A DNA stretch of 64,000 nucleotides from Luteimonas sp. MC1825. Lineage in GTDB: Bacteria > Pseudomonadota > Gammaproteobacteria > Xanthomonadales > Xanthomonadaceae. Positions 36,756 to 46,288 of the stretch are shown piece by piece. The position numbers and the translations under genes were made by a program. Location: positions 248,001 through 312,000 of the forward strand of contig NZ_CP061714.1 in assembly GCF_014764385.1 (NCBI RefSeq). The letters run 5' to 3'. Within the stretch, counting starts at the first letter, position 1. Each line of letters starts with the position of its first letter. Below the pieces are notes generated by a model, which searched no databases, was not told the DNA's origin, and was given only the letters and a program-made list of their open reading frames with translations.

Positions 36756-37476
36756 CGTCCAGGCGCAGCACCTGGCCGGTGGTGTAGCCGGCATGCGCGA
36801 TCAGCCAGTGCACGGCTTCTGCGACTTCTTCCGGCGTGCCCGTGCGCGCCAGCGGCGTGCGCGCCAGCAGCGCGCGCTGGCGCTCGATGTCGGGCTCGCC
36901 GTCGTCGGGCCACAGGATCGCGCCGGGTGCGATGGCGTTCACGCGCACCTTCGGCGCGAGTTCCAGCGCAAGTGCGCGCGTGGCCATCACCAGTGCGGCC
37001 TTGGCCATTGAATACACCGCGTGCCCGCGCAGCGGGCGCTCGGCATACACGTCCACCATGTTGACGATCGCGCCGCCACGCGCGGCGAGGTGCGGCGCCG
37101 CGGCCTGGGCCAAGAAGAACGGCGCGCGCGCGTTGGATGCGAACAGCTCATCCCACTGCGCCGGCGTGGTGCTGCCGAGCACGGTGGGGCTGAACGCGGA
37201 GGCGTTGTTGACCAGCGCGTCCAGGCGGCCGAAGCGGCCGATGGTGCGCGCGACCATCTCGGGCAGGCGGTCGAACTCGGCGAGGTCGGCCTGCAGCAGC
37301 AGCACGCTGTCGGGCCGCAGCGCTTCGAGCTCGGCGGCGAGCGCATGCGCTTCGGCGCCGGAGCTGCGCCAGTGCAGCGCGAGGTCGTGGCCTTCGGCGT
37401 GCAGGCGGCGCGCGATGGCCGCGCCAAGGCGGCGTGCGGCACCGGTGACGAGGGCGACGGGGCGTTGTCCGGCCAT
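36733..37476 (-). CDS. SDR-family pteridine reductase (FolM/PTR1-like)
   Basis: 247 residues from ATG 37476 (CGGAG seven bases upstream; an ATG at 37500 lacks a site). It is a classic short-chain dehydrogenase: cofactor motif TGAARRLGAAIA with the TGxxRxxG variant typical of pteridine reductases, NNASAF, and the YSMAK catalytic Tyr-Lys pair. It probably reduces dihydrobiopterin or dihydrofolate with NADPH, supporting tetrahydro-pterin supply. Its location beside folB and folK agrees with that reading. Confidence 0.85.
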   Translation of the reverse strand: MAGQRPVALVTGAARRLGAAIARRLHAEGHDLALHWRSSGAEAHALAAELEALRPDSVLLLQADLAEFDRLPEMVARTIGRFGRLDALVNNASAFSPTVLGSTTPAQWDELFASNARAPFFLAQAAAPHLAARGGAIVNMVDVYAERPLRGHAVYSMAKAALVMATRALALELAPKVRVNAIAPGAILWPDDGEPDIERQRALLARTPLARTGTPEEVAEAVHWLIAHAGYTTGQVLRLDGGRLLED

Positions 37477-37597
37477 GCGGGGCTCCGGGCTGTGGGGCAT
37501 TCACGATAGCGCGTCGCGCACTGCACGCCTTCAGCTGGCGCTGTCCCTCCGACGTGGACAGTTCCGTATCCTGTGCAGGTCCGCAGCGGAAACCCCC

Positions 37598-38782
37598 ATG
37601 CCCATCCCCTCGCCAGACCCCGATGCGCAGGCGCACAGCGATCGCCTGCGCGCGGTCATCCACGCCGACATCGCCGCTTCCGGCGGTGCCGTGCCGTTCT
37701 CGCGCTTCATGGAGCTGGCGCTGTACGCGCCGGGCCTGGGCTATTACAGCGCCGGCAGCACCAAGTTCGGCCGCGCCGGCGATTTCGTCACCGCGCCCGA
37801 ACTCGGCCCACTGTTCGCCGAATGCGTGGTCGAGGCGCTGGCACCGGTACTGCGCCAGCTGGGCGAGGGCGCCGACTTCGTCGAGATCGGCGGCGGCAGC
37901 GGCGCGTTCGCCGAGGTCGCGCTCGGCCACCTCGCCGCGCTCGACGCGCTGCCCGCGCGCTACGCGATCCTGGAGCCCAGCGCCGACCTGCGCGAGCGCC
38001 AGCGCACGCGGCTCGAACAGCGCCTGCCGGCGGCCGTGTTCGAGCGCGTGGAATGGCTGGACCGCCCGCGCGAGGAGGCGTGGCAGGGCGTGCTGTTCGC
38101 CAACGAGGTGATCGACGCGCTGCCCACGCCGCGCTTCGTGATCCGCAACGGCGGGGTCATGGAAGAAGGCGTGGCCAGCGCATCCGGTGGCGGTTTCCGC
38201 CTGGTCGAGGTGCCGGCCGATGCCCTGATGACCGCGGCGGTGCGGCATGTCGAGCAGCAGCGCGGCGACGGCGCGTTTCGCGAGGGCTACCGTTCCGAAC
38301 TGCTGCCGCAGCTGCCGTACTGGATCCAGGCGGTGATGGGCGCCATGCAGGCCGGCGCCATGCTCTTCATCGACTACGGCCACCCGCGCCGCGAGTACTA
38401 CGCGGATACCCGCCCCGACGGCACGTTGCGCGCGTTCTACCGCCACCACGTGGTGCAGGACGTGTTCGCGCGCGTTGGCCTGCAGGACATCACCGCCTCG
38501 GTGGACTTCACCGCGCTGGCCGAAGCCGGTACCGGCGCCGGCTTCGAGTTCGCGGGCTACTGCTCGCAGGCGGCGTTCCTGCTGGGCAATGGCCTCGAGC
38601 AGCGGCTGGCCGCGCACGAGGCGGACGCGCCCGGCGACCGCGCGCGCTTCTCGCTGCGCCAGCAGGTGCAGCAGCTGACCATGCCCGGCGCGATGGGCGA
38701 ACGCTTCCAGGCGATGGGCTTCGAGCACGGCGTGGCGTTCGAGGCCGCGTTCCTGGCCGGGGACCTGAGCTTCCGGCTGTGA
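37598..38782 (+). CDS. MidA-family (NDUFAF7-like) SAM-dependent methyltransferase
   Basis: 394 residues. Markers of the family are FSRFMELALYAPGLGYYSAG, the SAM-binding FVEIGGGSGAFAEVAL, VLFANEVIDALPT and LFIDYGHPRREYY. The mitochondrial relative NDUFAF7 dimethylates an arginine of a complex I subunit; the bacterial substrate is not known. It starts at an ATG with only a weak upstream site. Its stop overlaps the GTG of the next gene. Confidence 0.9.
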   Translation: MPIPSPDPDAQAHSDRLRAVIHADIAASGGAVPFSRFMELALYAPGLGYYSAGSTKFGRAGDFVTAPELGPLFAECVVEALAPVLRQLGEGADFVEIGGGSGAFAEVALGHLAALDALPARYAILEPSADLRERQRTRLEQRLPAAVFERVEWLDRPREEAWQGVLFANEVIDALPTPRFVIRNGGVMEEGVASASGGGFRLVEVPADALMTAAVRHVEQQRGDGAFREGYRSELLPQLPYWIQAVMGAMQAGAMLFIDYGHPRREYYADTRPDGTLRAFYRHHVVQDVFARVGLQDITASVDFTALAEAGTGAGFEFAGYCSQAAFLLGNGLEQRLAAHEADAPGDRARFSLRQQVQQLTMPGAMGERFQAMGFEHGVAFEAAFLAGDLSFRL

Positions 38783-39195
38783 GCGGCCGCCGCTTCGGGC
38801 GTTCGCTCAAGCCGCTGGCGCACCCGCTGGCGTGGACCACGCTGTGGTGCCTGGCGATCGCGGCGGTGGTGGTGTTCTCGCTGCTGCCCGCGCCGGATCT
38901 CCCCGACGCGCCGGGCAGCGACAAGCTGCACCACTTCATTGCCTACTTCGCGCTCGCCGCCAGCGCGGTGCAGCTGTTCGCGCGCTGGCCGGCGCTGTTC
39001 GGCGCGGGCCTGGGGCTGGTGCTGCTCGGCGTCGGCCTCGAGCACGGCCAGGAAGTGCTGACCGGCACCCGCATCGCCGACCGCTGGGATGCGCTGGCCA
39101 ACACCCTGGGCGTGATCGCCGGCCTGTTGACGCGCCTCACGCCGATGAAGGACGTGCTGCTGCGTTGGGATACCCGCGGGCGCGCGAACGCCTGA
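38779..39195 (+). CDS. VanZ-family membrane protein
   Basis: 138 residues from GTG 38779 (GTGA overlap with the methyltransferase stop). Four predicted membrane helices. The conserved KLHHFIAYFALAASAVQL (D-K-x-x-H-F-x-A-Y-F/G) and RIADRWDALANTLGVIAG stretches are VanZ-like. VanZ gives low-level teicoplanin resistance in Gram-positives, but in proteobacteria the function is unknown. Confidence 0.85.
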   Translation: MSGRRFGRSLKPLAHPLAWTTLWCLAIAAVVVFSLLPAPDLPDAPGSDKLHHFIAYFALAASAVQLFARWPALFGAGLGLVLLGVGLEHGQEVLTGTRIADRWDALANTLGVIAGLLTRLTPMKDVLLRWDTRGRANA

Positions 39196-39204
39196 CGGCG
39201 CGGC

Positions 39205-40440
39205 TCAGGCCCTGGCGCGCAGCGTGCGTGCCGCGGCGAGCGCGGCGACCCGTGCGTCGCGCAGCGCCGCCCCGAAGGCCGGACCGTCGAGGTCCTTCGC
39301 CGCCACGTCGGCGCCGCTGATCGCGGCAGCGGCATCGCGCAGCCGCACCAGCTCGGCGGCCTGCGGATATGCGTCCTCGGACGCACCGCCGCGGCCGCGC
39401 TTGTCGGCTTCGCACACGGTTGCCAGGCGGTGGATGCGCTCGGGCTTGCGGAAGCCGTCGCAGCGCGCCAGCAGGTCATGCACGGTCTGGTCGCGCAGCT
39501 CCGCCAGGCGATGCACGTTGAGGTGTTCGCGGCAGGCGAGCAGCGCCAGGTCGCGGTGCGCGGCGGGCACGCGCAGGCGCGCGCACAGCGTGCGCACCGG
39601 CGCCAGTCCGCGCTGCTCGTGCATCACGTGCGCCGGGAGCTTCGCCGCGGGCGTGAGCGCCTTGCCCAGGTCGTGCACCAGCGCGGCAAAGCCCACCTCG
39701 TCATCGCCCGGCGCCAGCCGCGCGGCCATGTCGCACACCATCTCGACGTGCACGCCGGTGTCGATTTCGGGGTGGTACTCGGCGCGCTGCGGTACGCCGT
39801 ACAGCGCGTCCACCTCGGGCAGCACCACGGCCAGCGCGCCGCAGTCGCGCAGCGTGCGCACGAACGCCGATGGCGTTGCCGAGCGCAGCGCGCGCACGAG
39901 TTCCTGCCAGACGCGTTCGGGCACCAGGTCCGCCAGCTCGCCACCGGCCACCATCTCGCGCATCAGCGCCATGGTGTCGTCGGCCACGTGGAAGCCGAGC
40001 GAGGCGAAGCGCGCCATGAAGCGTGCCGCGCGCAGCACGCGCAGCGGATCCTCGGCGAACGCCGGTCCCACGTGGCGCAGCACGCGCGCTTCGATATCGC
40101 CCTGGCCACCGTATGGATCGACCAGCCGGCCATCGGTGCCTTCGGCGATCGCGTTGATGGTGAAGTCGCGGCGGCCGAGATCCTCCTCCAGCGTCACCGA
40201 CGGATCGGCGTCGACCACGAAGCCGCGGTGTCCGCGCGCCGACTTGCGCTCGGTGCGCGCGAGCGCGTGCTCCTCGCCAGTCGCGGGGTGCAGGAACACC
40301 GGGAAATCACGCCCCACCGGCCTGAAGCCGGCCGCGAGCATGGCCTCGGGCGTGGAACCCACCACCACGAAGTCGCGGTCACCCGCCGGCAGGCCCAGCA
40401 GCCGGTCGCGCACGGCACCGCCGACCAGCCAGGTCTCCAT
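39205..40440 (-). CDS. cca: Multifunctional CCA tRNA nucleotidyltransferase with HD domain
   Basis: 411 residues. The N-terminal motif is [16 protein letters not shown], with the nucleotidyltransferase DRDFVVVG and [12 protein letters not shown] motifs. A C-terminal HD phosphohydrolase domain is visible ([14 protein letters not shown]), with nearby metal-binding His residues. It adds or repairs the tRNA 3' CCA end without a template and the HD part gives phosphatase and phosphodiesterase activity. Its ATG overlaps the slt stop (TGATG), so the pair is coupled. Confidence 0.95.
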   Translation of the reverse strand: METWLVGGAVRDRLLGLPAGDRDFVVVGSTPEAMLAAGFRPVGRDFPVFLHPATGEEHALARTERKSARGHRGFVVDADPSVTLEEDLGRRDFTINAIAEGTDGRLVDPYGGQGDIEARVLRHVGPAFAEDPLRVLRAARFMARFASLGFHVADDTMALMREMVAGGELADLVPERVWQELVRALRSATPSAFVRTLRDCGALAVVLPEVDALYGVPQRAEYHPEIDTGVHVEMVCDMAARLAPGDDEVGFAALVHDLGKALTPAAKLPAHVMHEQRGLAPVRTLCARLRVPAAHRDLALLACREHLNVHRLAELRDQTVHDLLARCDGFRKPERIHRLATVCEADKRGRGGASEDAYPQAAELVRLRDAAAAISGADVAAKDLDGPAFGAALRDARVAALAAARTLRARA

Positions 40441-42398
40441 CAGGCCGCGGGGCAGGCGAAGGGCTTGCGCGCGCCGCCGCTGCGGCCGTGCATGCGGTCG
40501 CTGACCGCGACCGCCTTGCCGTCCAGGCGCCAGTCGTAGATCACGCTGAAGGCGAGCACGCGCGCCACGTAGTCGCGGGTTTCCTTGTAGGTGATCGTCT
40601 CGATCCAGAAATCGGCATCCATGCCGGGGCGCTGCGCCTGCCAGCGCGCGGTGGGCGTTGGGCCGGCGTTGTAGGCGGCGATCGCCACGTAGGGCAGCGC
40701 GTACTTGTCCTTCATCTCGCGCAGGTAGGCGGTGCCGATGCGGATGTTGGTGGCCGGGTCGTACAGGCTCTCCGCGCCGGACCAGGGCAGGCCCAGGCGC
40801 GCGGCCACGCCGGCCGCGGTCTCCGGCAGCACCTGCATCAGGCCGCGCGCGTTGGCGCCGGAACGGGCCTTGGGATTGAACACGCTCTCGGCGCGGATCT
40901 CGGCCGCCACCCAGGCCGGGTCCAGGTTGTTGCGCGCGGATTCGGCGCGGATCAGCGCGTCGTGGTGCAGGGGGAAGCGCAGCGCGTACAGGCGCAGTTC
41001 GTCCGGCTTGCGTTCGCCGCCGGCATTGACCAGGCCGAACACGCCGCGGTCGAACCAGCCGTTGTCCTGTGCGACCTCCACCGCCAGCCGGCGCTGGTCG
41101 TCGTTGAAGCGCGCCAGCGCGGCGCGCCATTCGCGCTCGGCCCACGCCCCGCGCTCGACGCGGTACAGCGCCATCGCGCGCCGCAGCGACGGATCGGCGG
41201 CCACCGCCGCCTTGGCCGCCGGCGTGGAGGCATGCTCGAGCGGACACAGCGCATACGGCAGCTTGCCGCGGTCGGCGGCCAGGAAGCCGTGGAATTCGGG
41301 CGCACGCGCGGCGGCGGCATACAGGGGCTGCGCGCCGGCGCGGTCGCCGGTCAGTTCGCGCAGGCGCGCGGCGAAGTAGCTCCAGCGCGAATCCTTGCGC
41401 TGCGTGTCGCCCATGCGCGCGATCGCGGCCAGCGCCGCGCGCCAGTCGGTGCGTGCCATCGCCTCGCGCACGCGCCATTCGTGCAGGCGCTCGTCGTAGG
41501 CGGCTTCGGGCACCGTGGCCAGGCGGCGCGTGGCGCCCGGGTCGTACGAGGCCACGGTCCACAGCGCGATGTCGTACAGCACGCGGTTGCGCTCGGCGTC
41601 GCCGAATGCCAACGCCTGTGCGACGCGCGGCAGCAGCGCCTCGGCCGCGCCGGGGTCGGCCTTGGCCAGGCGCGCCAGCCCGTGTGATGCCACCAGGCGG
41701 CTGCGCGCGGTCTTCGGCCACTGCAGTGCGCGATCGTCGGCCTTGTCGAGGTAGGCGGCATAGGTCTCGGCCAGCGTGCGTTCGTCACCGCTGAATCCGC
41801 GCGCCGCGGCACGCACCACGCCCGGTTGCCCGGCTGCGATCGCCTTGTCGATGCGCTCCCAGCGCAGCGCCGGCGCGAGCCCGCCGCTGCGTTCCAGCGC
41901 GGCGATCGGCGTATCGCAGGCGTCGGGCAGCGACTTCGCCGCGCCGCGCCACAGCGCCTGCACCTCGCTGGTCCATTTCGCATCGACCGCACCGGTCTGC
42001 GCGCGCGCCTCGAGTTCGTGGCAGCGCAGCGCGGTCGACGAAATCCGCGGCGACCACGCCGCGCGGAAGCCGGTCCAGTCGTCGCGCTTGGCCAGAGACG
42101 CAAGCCAGGCCTCGCGGAACGCCAGTTCCACCGGCTGTCCGGCCTGACGCGCGACGAAGGCCTGCGCCTGCGCGGCCGGCAGCGTGTCGATGTCGCGGCG
42201 CAGGCGCGCGAATTCGATCCAGCCCTGCAGCGGATGGTCGTTGCGCAGCGCGGGCGTGGGCGCGGGCAGGCCGATTTCGGCGGCGGAGAGCGCGCGCCGT
42301 GCAAGGTCGTCGTCGGGTTGCGCCTGGGCGCACGCGGTGGTCGCGGCCACCAGCAGCAGCGCGGCGACCAGTACGATGGGCGTCTTGTTGTCTGGCAT
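40440..42398 (-). CDS. slt: Soluble lytic murein transglycosylase
   Basis: 652 residues: signal peptide ([16 protein letters not shown]... ending ACAQAQ), a long alpha-superhelical doughnut region and a C-terminal GH23 domain. The catalytic Glu is in [15 protein letters not shown]; the other diagnostic blocks are [10 protein letters not shown] and [15 protein letters not shown]. It cleaves murein glycan strands to 1,6-anhydro-MurNAc products, the substrates for the recycling pathway that ends in AnmK. A TATAGT -10-like box at 42410-42405 lies only six bases before the ATG, so a leaderless transcript is possible. Confidence 0.93.
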   Translation of the reverse strand: MPDNKTPIVLVAALLLVAATTACAQAQPDDDLARRALSAAEIGLPAPTPALRNDHPLQGWIEFARLRRDIDTLPAAQAQAFVARQAGQPVELAFREAWLASLAKRDDWTGFRAAWSPRISSTALRCHELEARAQTGAVDAKWTSEVQALWRGAAKSLPDACDTPIAALERSGGLAPALRWERIDKAIAAGQPGVVRAAARGFSGDERTLAETYAAYLDKADDRALQWPKTARSRLVASHGLARLAKADPGAAEALLPRVAQALAFGDAERNRVLYDIALWTVASYDPGATRRLATVPEAAYDERLHEWRVREAMARTDWRAALAAIARMGDTQRKDSRWSYFAARLRELTGDRAGAQPLYAAAARAPEFHGFLAADRGKLPYALCPLEHASTPAAKAAVAADPSLRRAMALYRVERGAWAEREWRAALARFNDDQRRLAVEVAQDNGWFDRGVFGLVNAGGERKPDELRLYALRFPLHHDALIRAESARNNLDPAWVAAEIRAESVFNPKARSGANARGLMQVLPETAAGVAARLGLPWSGAESLYDPATNIRIGTAYLREMKDKYALPYVAIAAYNAGPTPTARWQAQRPGMDADFWIETITYKETRDYVARVLAFSVIYDWRLDGKAVAVSDRMHGRSGGARKPFACPAA

Positions 42399-42446
42399 GG
42401 CGGGACTATAACGGATGGTTTCTGTACGACTCTTGGCGTCGCGTGC

Positions 42447-43247
42447 GTGATCGAAGGCCTGTGGATCTTCCCGTTGCTGGGCATCGTGGCGGGCGTCATG
42501 GCGGGCCTGCTCGGCATCGGCGGTGGCCTGGTGCTGGTCGCCGCGCTGGCCTGGCTGCTGCCGCTGCAGGGCGTGCCCGCGGATCTGGCGATGCATGCGG
42601 CGCTGGCGAGTTCGATGGCGAGCATCGTGATGACGTCGCTGTCGTCGGCGTGGTCGCACCACCGCCGCGGCGGCGTGCTGTGGCCCACCGTGCATTGGAT
42701 GGTGCCCGGCCTGCTGGCCGGTGGCTGGCTGGGCAGCCGCTTTGCCGTCAGCCTGGAAGGCGACGTGCTGCGCTGGATCGTGGCGTGCTACTGCCTGCTG
42801 GCCGGCGCGCAGATGGCCTTCGGCCGCGCGCGCGGTGACGACGCGGGTGCCGCCAGCGTGGTGCCCACCGGCCCGGCCATGACCACGGCGGGGCTCGGCA
42901 TCGGCGCGCTGTCGGCGGTGGTGGGCATCGGCGGCGGCAGCATCACCGTGCCGCTGCTGGTGTGGCGCGGCGTGCGCGCCGTGCGCGCGGTGGGTACGTC
43001 CTCGGCCTGCGGGTTCGCCATCGCCGTCGGCAGCGTGCTCGGCTATGCGCTGAATGCGCCGGAAGGCAGCGCGTTGCCACAGGGCGCGGTGGGCTACGTC
43101 TACCTGCCCGCGGCGATCGGGGTGGCGCTGACCTCGATCATCGCGGCGCCGTTCGGCACGCGCATCGCGCACGCCATCAGCGGGCCCGCGCTGCGCCGGA
43201 TCTTCGCGGCGTTCCTGGTGGCCGTCGGCCTCAGCCTGGTGCTGTAG
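42447..43247 (+). CDS. TSUP-family (TauE/SafE) permease
   Basis: 266 residues from the GTG at 42447. About eight membrane helices are arranged as two inverted repeats, each beginning with a Gly-rich segment (GVMAGLLGIGGGLVLVAAL and GALSAVVGIGGGSITVPLL). The TSUP family exports sulfite, sulfoacetate or related anions; the substrate here is unknown. It is divergent to slt (48-base gap) and followed by the TonB receptor gene. Confidence 0.88.
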   Translation: MIEGLWIFPLLGIVAGVMAGLLGIGGGLVLVAALAWLLPLQGVPADLAMHAALASSMASIVMTSLSSAWSHHRRGGVLWPTVHWMVPGLLAGGWLGSRFAVSLEGDVLRWIVACYCLLAGAQMAFGRARGDDAGAASVVPTGPAMTTAGLGIGALSAVVGIGGGSITVPLLVWRGVRAVRAVGTSSACGFAIAVGSVLGYALNAPEGSALPQGAVGYVYLPAAIGVALTSIIAAPFGTRIAHAISGPALRRIFAAFLVAVGLSLVL

Positions 43248-43279
43248 GCGGGGCCGGGACCGCGGGAAACCCGGGGGGC

Positions 43280-43308
43280 TTGCGGTGGTTTTACGTTTTG
43301 TTTACAAA
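43280..43308 (+). promoter_or_regulatory. Putative promoter with inverted repeat before the TonB receptor
   Basis: TTGCGG (43280-43285), 17 bases, TACAAA (43303-43308). The -10 overlaps a perfect inverted repeat TTTTGT-TT-ACAAAA (43296-43309), conspicuously AT-rich in this GC-rich DNA. It could be a repressor/activator site. The regulator is unknown. Confidence 0.4.
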
Positions 43309-43363
43309 AGGCCGTCGAGCGGCCCGGGGGCAACGTCGGCACCATCCCTCCCAGGAGAGATCC

Positions 43364-46240
43364 ATGCCCATGCCCGCCCCGCGCACGCTGTCGGCTGCCA
43401 TCCAGTCGGCGTTGCTGCTCTTCGCACTTCCCGGACTCGTCCTCGCGCAGGACGCCCCCGATCCGGCCACCACCCTCGACACCGTCACCGTCACCGGCTC
43501 GCGCATCAAGCAGGCCGAGTTGGAGACGCATGTGCCGGTGCAGGTCCTGACCCGCGAGGACATCGACCGCAGCGGCTTCAAGTCGGTGTCGGACATCGTC
43601 CAGAACCTGACCGCCAGCGGCGCCGGGCTCAACACCAAGTTCAATTCCAGCGGCAACTTCGGCTTCCCGCCGGACGGTGGCGGCGTTGGCGCGGGTGCAG
43701 CCACGGTCGACCTGCGCCACCTCGGCCCCAAGCGCGTGCTGGTGCTGGTCGACGGCATCCGCTGGGTCAATGAATCGTCCGGTTCGGGCGTGGGCTCGGC
43801 GGTCGACCTCAACACCATTCCGCTGGCGCTGGTGGACCGGATCGAGGTGCTGGAAGACGGCGCCTCGTCGATCTACGGCTCCGATGCGATCGCCGGCGTG
43901 GTCAACATCATCACCCGCCGCGGCGGCGAGGGCGGCAGCGTCGAAGTGCATTACGGCACGCGCGAGCAGTACGGCGGCGACACCTGGGGCGCCGACCTGT
44001 CGTTCGGTGGTGCCAGCGAGCGCGTGCAATGGTTCCTCGGCGCGTCGTACTTCCGCCAGGACGAGATCGCGTCGGGCGAATACGGGCCGGCCAGCCTGCC
44101 CGTGCCCGGCACCGGGCTGTCCAACGGCAGCTCGGCCACGCCGCAGGGGCGCTTCGTGTTCAGCGACCCCAACACCGGCGCGACCTACAGCATCACGCCC
44201 AACACGGGCGTCTCCAGCCCGGTGTTCGACCCCGCGCAGACCGGCTGCGTGCGCACCGACGACTTCCACTGCTTCACCACCGCCGACCGCTTCAACTTCG
44301 CGCCCTACAACCTGCTGCTCACGCCATCGGAGCGCAAGACGGTGTTCGGCCAGGCGCGCTTCGCGTTCACGCCGACCTTCGGCGGCTACGTGCGCGCGCT
44401 GTACAACGAGCGCACGTCCGCCAACCAGGCGGCGCCCGAGCCGTTCTTCCTCGGCACCGACGCCGGTGTCTACAACGACTACGCCGAACGCACCCTGGTG
44501 ATCTCGGCGCTCAATCCGTACAACCCGTTCGGTTTCGACCTGACCACGGTGGGCGCGGATGCCAACCTGTTCCTGCTCGGCCGCCGCCCGGTCGAGGGCG
44601 GGCCGCGCCGCTACCAGCAGGATGTCGAGACCTGGTACGTGGCGGCGGGGCTTGAAGGTGCGTTCAACGTCGGCGAGCGCGCCTGGAACTGGGACGTCAA
44701 CCTGGTGCGCAGCGAAAGCCAGGCCGACCAGACCAACACCGGCAGCTACAACCTGCGCCGCATCAACGAATCGCTGGGCAATCCCGCGGCCTGCGCGGCG
44801 ATCAGCGGCTGCGTGCCGCTGAACATCTTCGGCGGCCTGGGCTCCATCACCCCGGCGATGCTGGCGTTCATCCAGCCGGTGGTGCGCGACCGCAGCGAGA
44901 ACTCGCTGACCCTCGCGTCGGCCAACGTCACCGGCGCGCTGTTCGAGATGCCGGCCGGCCCGCTCGCGTTCGCGGCCGGCTACGAATACCGCAAGTACGA
45001 AGGCAGCTACCAGCCCGACCCGATCACCGTCGCCGGCGAGTACAACGGCGTGCCGTCCGGGCCCACGTCGGGCGGCTACGACGTCAACGAGGCCTACGTC
45101 GAATTCGCGGTGCCGCTGATGAAGGACACCGCATTCGGCAAGTCGCTCGACCTGAGCATCGCCGGCCGCTATTCCGACTACTCGACCTTCGGCGGCGAGA
45201 GCACCGGCAAGCTCGGCCTGCGCTGGCAGCTGGTCGATGAACTGGTGTTCCGTGGTTCGTTCGCGCAGGGCTTCCGCGCACCGTCGATCGGCGAGCTGTA
45301 CGGCACGCTGTCGCGCTTCGACGCCACCTTGGTCGATCCCTGTTCCGGCGCCGCCGGCGCGGTCACGCCGGAGTGCGTGGCGCAGGGCGTGCCACCGGAC
45401 TACGAGCAGACCAACCCGCAGATCTCGGTGGTGACCTCCGGCAACGCCGCCCTGCAGCCGGAAACCAGCCGCAGCCTGATGCTGGGCGCGGTGTGGAGCC
45501 CGTCGCTGGCGGCCAACACCGCGTGGTCGGAGCGCCTGGACCTGGGCGTGACCTTCTACAAGCACACCATCGAGGACGCCATCCAGGCACCGGACGCGCA
45601 GTCCATCCTCGAGCGCTGCGTGTTCGACGCCGATCCCATTGCCTGCGCCTCCTACGAGCGCAGCGCGCGCGGCCAGATCGTGCGCTTCGACGACATCCTC
45701 GACAACCTCGGCACCATCAAGACCGACGGCTGGGATTTCAGCGTGGGCTGGCTGCTGCCGGAGCAGGGCTGGGGCCAGCTGCGCTTCGACGCCAAGGCCA
45801 CCAAGGTCGGCCACTACGAGCTGGTCAACGAGTCCGGCCAGCCGGAACCGCGCGGGCCGGGCGTGGAGGTCAACGACAGCTCCATCCCGGAATGGACGTC
45901 CAGCCTGACCAGCGAATGGAGCCGCGGGCCGTGGGCGGCGACGTGGGCGATGCGCTACATCAGCGAGCTGACCGAGTCCTGCGGCGGCGCCAACGGCTTC
46001 CCGATCTGCGATGACAGCGACAACGACCTCAACCGCCTCGGCGCCACCACGTACCACGACCTGCAGCTGGCGTGGAACAACGACGCGTGGCTGCGCGGCG
46101 TGCGCGTGGTGCTGGGCGTCAACAACGTCACCGACAAGGACCCGCCGATCTGCCTGAGCTGCTCGCTCAACGGCTATGACGCGGCGACCTACGACCTGCC
46201 GGGGCGGTTCTGGTACGCGCGCCTGGGCGTGGATTTCTGA
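43364..46240 (+). CDS. TonB-dependent outer-membrane receptor
   Basis: 958 residues. Signal peptide (to about residue 28, VLAQ), a TonB box-like start (TLDTVTVTGSRIKQAE), a plug domain with LVLVDGIRWVNES and RIEVLEDGASSIYGSDAIAG, and a long 22-strand barrel ending in a C-terminal Phe (ARLGVDF). AGGAGA lies six bases before ATG 43364. The oligopeptide/iron-type substrate cannot be told; the GSRIKQAE start and plug sequence resemble the large xanthomonad/caulobacter TBDR group that includes carbohydrate-utilisation receptors. Several barrel Cys residues (CSGAAG, CSLNG) are unusual. Confidence 0.92.
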   Translation: MPMPAPRTLSAAIQSALLLFALPGLVLAQDAPDPATTLDTVTVTGSRIKQAELETHVPVQVLTREDIDRSGFKSVSDIVQNLTASGAGLNTKFNSSGNFGFPPDGGGVGAGAATVDLRHLGPKRVLVLVDGIRWVNESSGSGVGSAVDLNTIPLALVDRIEVLEDGASSIYGSDAIAGVVNIITRRGGEGGSVEVHYGTREQYGGDTWGADLSFGGASERVQWFLGASYFRQDEIASGEYGPASLPVPGTGLSNGSSATPQGRFVFSDPNTGATYSITPNTGVSSPVFDPAQTGCVRTDDFHCFTTADRFNFAPYNLLLTPSERKTVFGQARFAFTPTFGGYVRALYNERTSANQAAPEPFFLGTDAGVYNDYAERTLVISALNPYNPFGFDLTTVGADANLFLLGRRPVEGGPRRYQQDVETWYVAAGLEGAFNVGERAWNWDVNLVRSESQADQTNTGSYNLRRINESLGNPAACAAISGCVPLNIFGGLGSITPAMLAFIQPVVRDRSENSLTLASANVTGALFEMPAGPLAFAAGYEYRKYEGSYQPDPITVAGEYNGVPSGPTSGGYDVNEAYVEFAVPLMKDTAFGKSLDLSIAGRYSDYSTFGGESTGKLGLRWQLVDELVFRGSFAQGFRAPSIGELYGTLSRFDATLVDPCSGAAGAVTPECVAQGVPPDYEQTNPQISVVTSGNAALQPETSRSLMLGAVWSPSLAANTAWSERLDLGVTFYKHTIEDAIQAPDAQSILERCVFDADPIACASYERSARGQIVRFDDILDNLGTIKTDGWDFSVGWLLPEQGWGQLRFDAKATKVGHYELVNESGQPEPRGPGVEVNDSSIPEWTSSLTSEWSRGPWAATWAMRYISELTESCGGANGFPICDDSDNDLNRLGATTYHDLQLAWNNDAWLRGVRVVLGVNNVTDKDPPICLSCSLNGYDAATYDLPGRFWYARLGVDF

Positions 46241-46244
46241 TGCG

Positions 46245-46280
46245 GGACGGCCAGCCGGCATGCGTGCCGGCTGGCCCGTC
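46245..46280. terminator. Bidirectional hairpin after the TonB receptor
   Basis: A 15-bp stem (GACGGCCAGCCGGCA with its complement interrupted by one extra base) and a TGCG loop sit between convergent genes. No T-tract, so strength is uncertain. Confidence 0.6.
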
Positions 46281-46288
46281 GCCTTGCG

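Noticed and set aside
43100..46261. Minus-strand 1053-codon ORF opposite the TonB receptor
   Set aside because: Longest open frame in the window but low-complexity His/Val/Ala content; the plus-strand receptor has signal peptide, plug and terminal Phe.
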